From NCBI GenBank assembly GCA_963842955.1, contig CAWJIJ010000001.1, positions 100,686 to 164,685 on the forward strand: a stretch of 64,000 nucleotides of DNA, read 5' to 3'. Source of the DNA: JARFQW01 sp963842955. GTDB lineage: Bacteria > Pseudomonadota > Gammaproteobacteria > Steroidobacterales > XN24. A program made the translations under genes and the position numbers. The notes beneath the pieces are model-generated. The model saw nothing but the letters and a program-made list of their open reading frames with translations. It had not been told where the DNA came from and ran no database searches. Positions 59,558 through 64,000 of the stretch are shown in pieces (the first letter of the stretch is position 1; each line of letters starts with the position of its first letter).

Positions 59558-60787
59558 ATGGCCATGATCGTTCAGAAGTTCGGCGGCTCGTCAGTGGCGA
59601 CGATCGAGCACATCCTGTCGGCCGCGAAGGTGGTGGCGGAACGGCGCCGCGCGGGCGATGACGTGGCCGTGGTGCTCTCGGCCATGGGGGACGCCACCGA
59701 CCGGCTCATGAGCCTGGCCTGGGATATCACCGAACGGCCTCCCGCACGGGAACTGGACATGCTGCTGTCGTCCGGGGAACAGGTGTCCGTCTCGCTTCTT
59801 GCCATGGCGCTGAAGAAGCTGGGCTTGGCGGCCCGCTCGTACCTGGGCAGCCAGGTGACGATTCACTCCGATGCGGTTCACGGCAAGGCCAGCATCCAGT
59901 CGGTGGACACCCATCGCCTGGAAGCGGACCTGGCGGCGGGGGTCATTCCGGTGGTGGCGGGTTTCCAGGGCGTGGATGGCAATGGCCAGATCACGACACT
60001 GGGCCGGGGCGGCTCGGATACCACGGCGGTTGCGCTCGCAGCGGCCCTGGGAGCGAAGGAGTGCCAGATCCTGACCGACGTGGAAGGCGTCTACACAACC
60101 GATCCCCGGATGGTGCCGAAGGCGCGCCTGTTGTCCCGGATTACCTTCGAGGAGATGCTGGAGATGGCGAGCCTGGGCTCGAAGGTCTTGCAGATCCGGG
60201 CCGTGCGCTTTGCCGGCAAGTACAACGTGCCCGTGCGTGTCCTGCATAACCGCGGCGACGGCCCGGGCACCCTGATTAGCTACGAGGACAAAGACGTGGA
60301 AGCGCCAGTTGTTTCCGGCATCGCGTTCAGCCGCGACGAAGCTGAAGTTACGGTTACCGGTGTTCCGGACAAGCCGGGTCAGGCGCATGCCGTCCTGAAA
60401 GCCCTGTCCGACGCCCAGATCGTGGTGGACATGATTGTCATGAATTCACCGCGGGAAGGCTGTGTGGATCTGTCCTTCAGCATCCACCGCAACGATTTCG
60501 ACGAAGCGATGAGTCATACCCAGGCTGCGGCGGCCGAGATTGGCGCCGAGCAGGTCCTGGGAAACAAGGGCGTGGTCAAGATATCCGTGGTGGGCGTGGG
60601 GATGCGATCCCACGCCGGAACCGCCACCGAGATGTTCCGAACCCTGGCGGGGGAGGGCATCAACGTGCGGATGGTGTCCACATCGGAAATCAAGATCTCG
60701 GTTCTGGTTGAAGAGAAGTACCTTGAGCTGGGCGTGCGCAGCCTCCACGAGACATTTGGACTGGAAAGAGCGCCGCAAAACGACTAA
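59558..60787 (+). CDS. lysC: Aspartate kinase
   Basis: 409 aa from MAMIVQKFGGSSVATIEH. Kinase motifs KFGGSSV, LSSGEQVSVSLLAMAL, GFQGVDGNGQITTLGRGGSDTTAVALAAAL and DVEGVYTTDPRMV, then two ACT domains (about 265-400) for feedback by lysine and/or threonine. It phosphorylates aspartate, the first step to lysine, threonine and methionine. The alaS-lysC-csrA order is typical of Pseudomonas-like gammaproteobacteria. Confidence 0.97.
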   Translation: MAMIVQKFGGSSVATIEHILSAAKVVAERRRAGDDVAVVLSAMGDATDRLMSLAWDITERPPARELDMLLSSGEQVSVSLLAMALKKLGLAARSYLGSQVTIHSDAVHGKASIQSVDTHRLEADLAAGVIPVVAGFQGVDGNGQITTLGRGGSDTTAVALAAALGAKECQILTDVEGVYTTDPRMVPKARLLSRITFEEMLEMASLGSKVLQIRAVRFAGKYNVPVRVLHNRGDGPGTLISYEDKDVEAPVVSGIAFSRDEAEVTVTGVPDKPGQAHAVLKALSDAQIVVDMIVMNSPREGCVDLSFSIHRNDFDEAMSHTQAAAAEIGAEQVLGNKGVVKISVVGVGMRSHAGTATEMFRTLAGEGINVRMVSTSEIKISVLVEEKYLELGVRSLHETFGLERAPQND

Positions 60788-60982
60788 ACGTACGGGTTCA
60801 TTTGGAAAAGTCTTGCGCTGAGCGGGGTGAAGACAGGGTCGAAATGACGCCTTTTTGGGCAATCTGGCCCAAATAGGGGCCTAAAACCATGTTTTTTCGA
60901 ACCTTCCGCAAGCTTTCCTCTAGAATGAGTCGAAAAACGGCGCCCGGAGATGGGCGAGGGAATATCGCAGGGACCACAGACG

Positions 60983-61189
60983 ATGCTGATTCTGACAAGG
61001 CGTGTCGGTGAGTCGGTGATGATTGGAGACGAAGTCACAGTCACCGTGCTCGGAGTGAAGGGAAACCAGGTTCGGATCGGCGTGACGGCCCCGAAATCGG
61101 TTTCCGTTCACCGCCAGGAAATCTACGAGCGTATCCGGGCCGAGCAGTCCGACGGCGGTGCCCCGCCGGGCGACGACGCAAAACCCTGA
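60983..61189 (+). CDS. csrA: Carbon storage regulator CsrA/RsmA
   Basis: 68 aa. [51 protein letters not shown] is the complete CsrA fold including Arg44 (in VHRQEIY); a short acidic tail follows. As a dimer it binds GGA motifs in mRNA leaders to control translation. The 195 bases upstream separate it from lysC, so it probably has its own promoter as well. A hairpin follows, then the tRNA-fragment array. Confidence 0.97.
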   Translation: MLILTRRVGESVMIGDEVTVTVLGVKGNQVRIGVTAPKSVSVHRQEIYERIRAEQSDGGAPPGDDAKP

Positions 61190-61224
61190 CTCTCTTTACG
61201 CCCTCTATTCGTGTGAGTATGATT

Positions 61225-61256
61225 ACCGGCCTTTCGCGGGCCGGTTAGGTGTTTTT
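61225..61256 (+). terminator. Terminator after csrA
   Basis: Stem ACCGGCC (61225-61231) / GGCCGGT (61239-61245) with loop TTTCGCG; TTTTT occurs six bases later (61252-61256). The distance between stem and T-run weakens it. Confidence 0.55.
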
Positions 61257-61278
61257 GCGTCTTCTGTATGCCCGGAGC

Positions 61279-61862
61279 ACAAAATTGGCGGGAGCAATTT
61301 TGGACGCCGCAGGCGGCCCGAAGGGCGAAGGGCAGGATAGCCCGGAGCAAAGCGCTCCCCGGCGATGACGCCAGGGGAAGCGGCAGGTGAAACATTCGGA
61401 GAGGTGGCTGAGTGGTCGACAAAATCGTCGGGAACGATTTTGGACGTAGCAGGCGGGTAAGAAACAAAATCGTCGGGAACGATTTTGGACGCCGCAGGCG
61501 GCCCGAAGGGCGAAGGGCAGGATAGCCCGGAGCAAAGCGCTCCCCGGCGATGACGCCAGGGGAAGCGGCAGGTGAAACATTCGGAGAGGTGGCTGAGTGG
61601 TCGACAAAATCGTCGGGAACGATTTTGGACGCCGCAGGCGGCCCGAAGGGCGAAGGGCAGGATAGCCCGGAGCAAAGCGCTCCCCGGCGATGACGCCAGG
61701 GGAAGCGGCAGGTGAAACATTCGGAGAGGTGGCTGAGTGGTCGACAAAATCGTCGGGAACGATTTTGGACGCCGCAGGCGGCCCGAAGGGCGAAGGGCAG
61801 GATAGCCCGGAGCAAAGCGCTCCCCGGCGATGACGCCAGGGGAAGCGGCAGGTGAAACATTC
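61279..61862 (+). repeat. Tandem array of tRNA-Ser 5' fragments joined to a multi-hairpin element
   Basis: The first 22 bases of tRNA-Ser recur at 61398, 61583 and 61723 before the true tRNA at 61863. Units starting at 61583 and 61723 are identical 140-mers; the one at 61398 is 185 bases because the first hairpin and its flank are doubled (61420-61464). A leading unit (61279-61397) lacks the tRNA part. Each unit continues with hairpins CAAAATCGT/ACGATTTTG, GCCGC/GCGGC, GCCC/GGGC and GGGC/GCCC, then AAAGCGCTCCCC, which again equals tRNA-Ser bases. So the element interrupts a tRNA-like sequence at the D loop. Confidence 0.92.
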
Positions 61863-61956
61863 GGAGAGGTGGCTGAGTGGTCGAAAGCGCTCCCCTGCTA
61901 AGGGAGTAGGGGGTTAAAACGCCCCCTCGAGGGTTCGAATCCCTCCCTCTCCGCCA
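61863..61956 (+). tRNA. tRNA-Ser(GCU)
   Basis: 94 bases with encoded CCA. Acceptor GGAGAGG pairs with CCTCTCC; anticodon stem CTCCC/GGGAG with loop CTGCTAA, anticodon GCT at 61897-61899; a long variable arm (AGGGGG/CCCCCT) typical of serine; T-arm GAGGG-TTCGAAT-CCCTC. Reads AGC/AGU. Immediately preceded by the array built from its own 5' part. Confidence 0.97.
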
Positions 61957-61989
61957 TCTTCGAAGACAACCAGAAAACCACAAGTTGAA

Positions 61990-62066
61990 GCGCCCGTAGC
62001 TCAGTTGGATAGAGTACCTGGCTACGAACCAGGGGGTCGGAGGTTCGAATCCTTCCGGGCGCGCCA
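61990..62066 (+). tRNA. tRNA-Arg(ACG)
   Basis: 77 bases with encoded CCA. Acceptor GCGCCCG/CGGGCGC, anticodon stem CCTGG/CCAGG with loop CTACGAA, anticodon ACG (A34 is read as inosine), T-arm with TTCGAAT. It follows tRNA-Ser by 33 bases; probably one transcript ending at the terminator just downstream. Confidence 0.97.
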
Positions 62067-62076
62067 GAATGGAAAA

Positions 62077-62102
62077 GGGCTCCTTCGTGGAGCCCTTTTT
62101 TT
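62077..62102 (+). terminator. Rho-independent terminator after tRNA-Arg
   Basis: GGGCTCC (62077-62083) / GGAGCCC (62089-62095), loop TTCGT, then a seven-base T-run; an A-run precedes the stem. Confidence 0.92.
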
Positions 62103-62146
62103 ATTCTGGTGAGTTCGGAGGCCTTGGTTCGGACCTCACGGTTCGA

Positions 62147-62242
62147 CAAATCGGCACGACAGCCGATTTGGACGTCGGCGCAGCCGACGCCCGCAGGGCG
62201 AGGGCCAGGGATGGGCCCGAGTCAATCCTTCCGGGCGCGCCA
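62147..62242 (+). repeat. Second multi-hairpin element ending in a copy of the tRNA-Arg 3' end
   Basis: Stem CAAATCGGC/GCCGATTTG, then GGACG as in the upstream array, then stems GTCGGC/GCCGAC, GCCC/GGGC and GGGCC/GGCCC. Stem sequences differ from those upstream while pairing is kept. It ends with AATCCTTCCGGGCGCGCCA (62224-62242), identical to the last 19 bases of tRNA-Arg, 176 bases after the original. Confidence 0.85.
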
Positions 62243-62254
62243 AAATACAAGGGG

Positions 62255-62437
62255 TGTATTCCGGTCACATGGTTTACACCTTATTCCGGACAGATGGTTA
62301 ACACCTTGTCCGGGACGAACGGGTTCTGGCCGGGTTCCACCCGGCCCTGTTCTTTGACGAAGTAGCCCAGATCAGACTCCAGGAAGCTGACCAGTCAGAT
62401 CTGGTCCTCGACCTCTTTGATACGCTTCGTTTGGCCG
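62255..62437. mobile_element. IS481-type end, truncated remnant
   Basis: Starts TGTATTCCGGTCACATGG like the element end at 63048 and continues as a diverged, shortened copy of the transposase 3' region (complement of GAAGTAGCCCAGATCA and GTTTGGCCGGC stretches). Homology fades near 62437. It lacks a 60-base stretch present in the other copy. Confidence 0.75.
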
Positions 62438-62487
62438 GCAAAGGCGGCCTCCGGAACGCAACCGGGTGGAATCCCGATCGACCAAGA

Positions 62488-62754
62488 CTACCGATGACGG
62501 TAGACGTCGCGACGATGCCCGATCTTTATGACGACGACCAGGACTTCGAAGTCGCGGATCTCATAGACGATCCGGTAATTCCCCTGCCTGATGCGGTAAC
62601 GATCGTAGCCCGAGAGCTTCTGGCAGCCAGGTGGTCTGGGATTCTCTGATAATGACTGGATGCGTCGGACGATGCGCTGTCGGTCCTTCTTCGTGGTAAC
62701 GGCGACTAGCTCCTTTTTCGCCGAGGGCTTGATGAGAACCCTAAATTTTCCCAC
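62488..62754 (-). CDS. RelE/ParE-family toxin
   Basis: 88 aa. KFRVLIKPSAKKELVAV, QRIVRRIQSLSENPRPPGCQKLSGYDRYRIRQGNYRIVYEI and VIKIGHRRDVYR follow the RelE/ParE fold and its conserved Leu-x-Gly and R-x-G-x-Y-R-x-x-Y motifs. Whether it cuts mRNA on ribosomes (RelE) or poisons gyrase (ParE) cannot be told. Its start overlaps the antitoxin stop by 14 bases. The pair lies between two IS481-type sequences. Confidence 0.9.
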   Translation of the reverse strand: MGKFRVLIKPSAKKELVAVTTKKDRQRIVRRIQSLSENPRPPGCQKLSGYDRYRIRQGNYRIVYEIRDFEVLVVVIKIGHRRDVYRHR

Positions 62755-62974
62755 TGCGCTTCAATTCCTTGACTACGGACTCGAAAGGCAGGTCGGGCTC
62801 CGCCACCCGGTCTTCGAAAGCGGACAAGTCTTCGGCGTCTTCCGCGAGGCTGTAGCGAACTGCTTCGTTGACGAGGTCAGACAGGGAACGCTCCGTTTCC
62901 GCTGCTTTCAGCCGAAGTGCCAGGTGCAGAGCAGGGTCGAAGTAAACCGTCGCTCGTTTCTGTTGTTTTTCCAT
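62741..62974 (-). CDS. Ribbon-helix-helix antitoxin
   Basis: 77 aa. KRATVYFDPALHLALRLKAAETERSLSDLVNEAVRYSL is a ribbon-helix-helix DNA-binding domain; the acidic C-terminal third would wrap the toxin. It comes first in the operon and overlaps the toxin start, the usual order. A 10-bp palindrome 13 bases upstream of its ATG is a likely autoregulatory site. Confidence 0.88.
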   Translation of the reverse strand: MEKQQKRATVYFDPALHLALRLKAAETERSLSDLVNEAVRYSLAEDAEDLSAFEDRVAEPDLPFESVVKELKRSGKI

Positions 62975-62987
62975 AGCAAGAATGTAG

Positions 62988-62997
62988 CGCTATAGCG
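62988..62997. promoter_or_regulatory. Palindromic site upstream of the toxin-antitoxin operon
   Basis: CGCTATAGCG, a perfect 10-bp palindrome 13 bases before the antitoxin ATG; position and symmetry suit binding by the RHH antitoxin. Confidence 0.55.
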
Positions 62998-63026
62998 TCA
63001 AAACGTCAAGGAGCTAATGGTTGGAT

Positions 63027-64000
63027 TCAGGGTCCTGCCTCAGACGGTGTATTCCGGTCACATGGTTTACACCTTATTCCGGACACATGGTTAACACTCT
63101 GTCCGGTTCGACCGGATGGAACGGCAGCTGCGCTGCCTCGCACTGCGTGCGTCTGTCGGCTCGCAAACTCGCCTCGGATAGGGCCGGGTTCTACCCGGCC
63201 TCTTTCGTTGTCGAAGTAGCCCAGATCATAGTTCAGGAAGCTGACCTGCCAGATCTGGTCTTCGACCTCGCGGATGCCGACGGTTTGGCCGGCGAACACG
63301 GTGGAGAGGTTGATTTTGCGTTTGCCGATGCAGATGCGGCCGCAGCGGGTCACCCGGACGGTGCGATCGTGGTAGGGGTACTCGGGCTCTGGCGGGGGTT
63401 CGTAGACACGCGCTGAGGGTGTATAGAGATCGCCGGGATAGGCCCCGTTGAGGGCCTGATGCGGTCGCTCCTGGTTGTAAACCCGGATGAAGTCATCGAA
63501 GCGCTCCTGCTGTTGCAGGAAGTTGAAGCTGGCGGGTTTGGTGGCTTCGAGCTTGAGTGTCAGGTGCATGCGTTCGTGGCGGCCGTTCTGCTGCGGGTGG
63601 CCGGGCTTGATGCGTTGGACGTTGATCCCCAAGCGTAGCCACCAGACGGCCAGCCTGGAGAGGCCGAACAGGGCGTTGCCGGAGGCGAAAGGCACGCCGT
63701 TGTCGGTGCGGATCGCTGCCGGTAAGCGGAAGTCCTTGAAGGCTCTCTCGAAAATGCTGAAGGCGAAGTCGCTCCTGGTGGACTCGAGGCCGTCACAGGC
63801 GATGAGGTAGCGGGATCGGTAATCGGTGATGGTCAGCGGATAGCAGTACTGCTTGTTGCCGAGCATGAACTCGCCCTTGTAGTCGGCACACCAGAGGCCG
63901 TTGGGCTCGTGGGCGGGAGACAGTGTGGTTCCCTCGGCCTTGTAGCGCCGGCGTTTCCGGCGTTTGACCAGGCCGTGTCGGTCGAGCACGGCATGGATGG
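63027..64000 (-). CDS. IS481-family transposase, 5' end cut by window
   Basis: 324 codons visible; the frame is open to the window edge (IHAVLDRHGLVKRR), so the N-terminal helix-turn-helix lies outside. The DDE core is present: Asp in LWCADYKGEF, Asp in IRTDNGVPFA and Glu in HPQQNGRHERMH, then YNQERPHQAL. The C terminus reads through the element end at 63048 and stops 21 bases into flanking DNA, so the last residues are not native. Copy-and-paste or cut-and-paste transposition of the flanking IS is its role. Confidence 0.92.
   Translation of the reverse strand, partial: IHAVLDRHGLVKRRKRRRYKAEGTTLSPAHEPNGLWCADYKGEFMLGNKQYCYPLTITDYRSRYLIACDGLESTRSDFAFSIFERAFKDFRLPAAIRTDNGVPFASGNALFGLSRLAVWWLRLGINVQRIKPGHPQQNGRHERMHLTLKLEATKPASFNFLQQQERFDDFIRVYNQERPHQALNGAYPGDLYTPSARVYEPPPEPEYPYHDRTVRVTRCGRICIGKRKINLSTVFAGQTVGIREVEDQIWQVSFLNYDLGYFDNERGRVEPGPIRGEFASRQTHAVRGSAAAVPSGRTGQSVNHVSGIRCKPCDRNTPSEAGP
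63048..64000. mobile_element. IS481-type insertion sequence, partial in window
   Basis: The end starts TGTATTCCGGTCACATGG, with an internal near-repeat of the CCGGACACATGGTTAACAC type, and the transposase gene fills the rest. The other end is beyond the window. A related truncated end lies at 62255 in the same orientation. Confidence 0.8.

Noticed and set aside
61279..61862. CRISPR array
   Set aside because: Units are 140-185 bases and identical throughout, with no unique spacers and no cas genes.
61123..61983. Long minus-strand open frames over the tRNA-fragment array, with periodic peptide repeats in all three frames
   Set aside because: They exist because a 140-base repeat without stops is read in successive frames; no ribosome site, and the same peptide appears in each frame.

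Overview
The window is 64 kb of GC-rich chromosomal DNA from a gammaproteobacterium. Housekeeping gene orders typical of that class are present: pgeF near clpB; fmdB, DUF502, aspS, nudB; and mutS, a glycosyltransferase, pncC, thpR, recA, recX, alaS, lysC, csrA, tRNA-Ser(GCU), tRNA-Arg(ACG). A GlyGly-CTERM-type protease and a REP-associated tyrosine transposase also fit. A DAB-type inorganic carbon pump (dabB-dabA with a divergent LysR regulator) suggests an autotroph or another organism with high bicarbonate demand. I cannot name the genus.

Layout. 1-7 kb: the end of pgeF, an inserted minus-strand pair (asparagine-synthetase-like protein plus amino acid dehydrogenase), then heat-shock clpB. 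7-13 kb: MscS channel, a RAYT transposase with its short repeats, a papain-like exported protease lying between two copies of the transposase 3' end, and a bile-acid-symporter-type transporter. 13-20 kb: MFS transporter, Ste24-type M48 protease, a fusion of isoaspartyl methyltransferase and erythromycin esterase with an unknown partner. 19.5-24.7 kb: the DAB locus. 24.8-38 kb: accessory genes, many broken by frameshifts or small duplications (TPR/TolB-like protein, DUF885 lipoprotein, PQQ-type sugar dehydrogenase, CYTH protein, LigD-type phosphoesterase). 38-43.7 kb: transporters, a TPR-dioxygenase and an SDR. 43.8-61.2 kb: the housekeeping block, with a Trk/Ktr potassium uptake pair. 61.2-62.3 kb: an unusual tandem array built from the 5' part of tRNA-Ser and a multi-hairpin element, then the two tRNAs, then a second, sequence-diverged version of the hairpin element carrying a copy of the tRNA-Arg 3' end. 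62.3-64 kb: an IS481-type remnant, a RelE/RHH toxin-antitoxin pair and a second IS481-type element running off the window.

The least explained parts are the tRNA-fragment/hairpin array (61279-62242), the AsnB-like/dehydrogenase pair inserted beside clpB, the methyltransferase-esterase fusion operon, and the repeat-rich segment around the RAYT gene where short repeats have been read into neighbouring protein ends. All family assignments come from reading motifs in the sequence; no database search was run.
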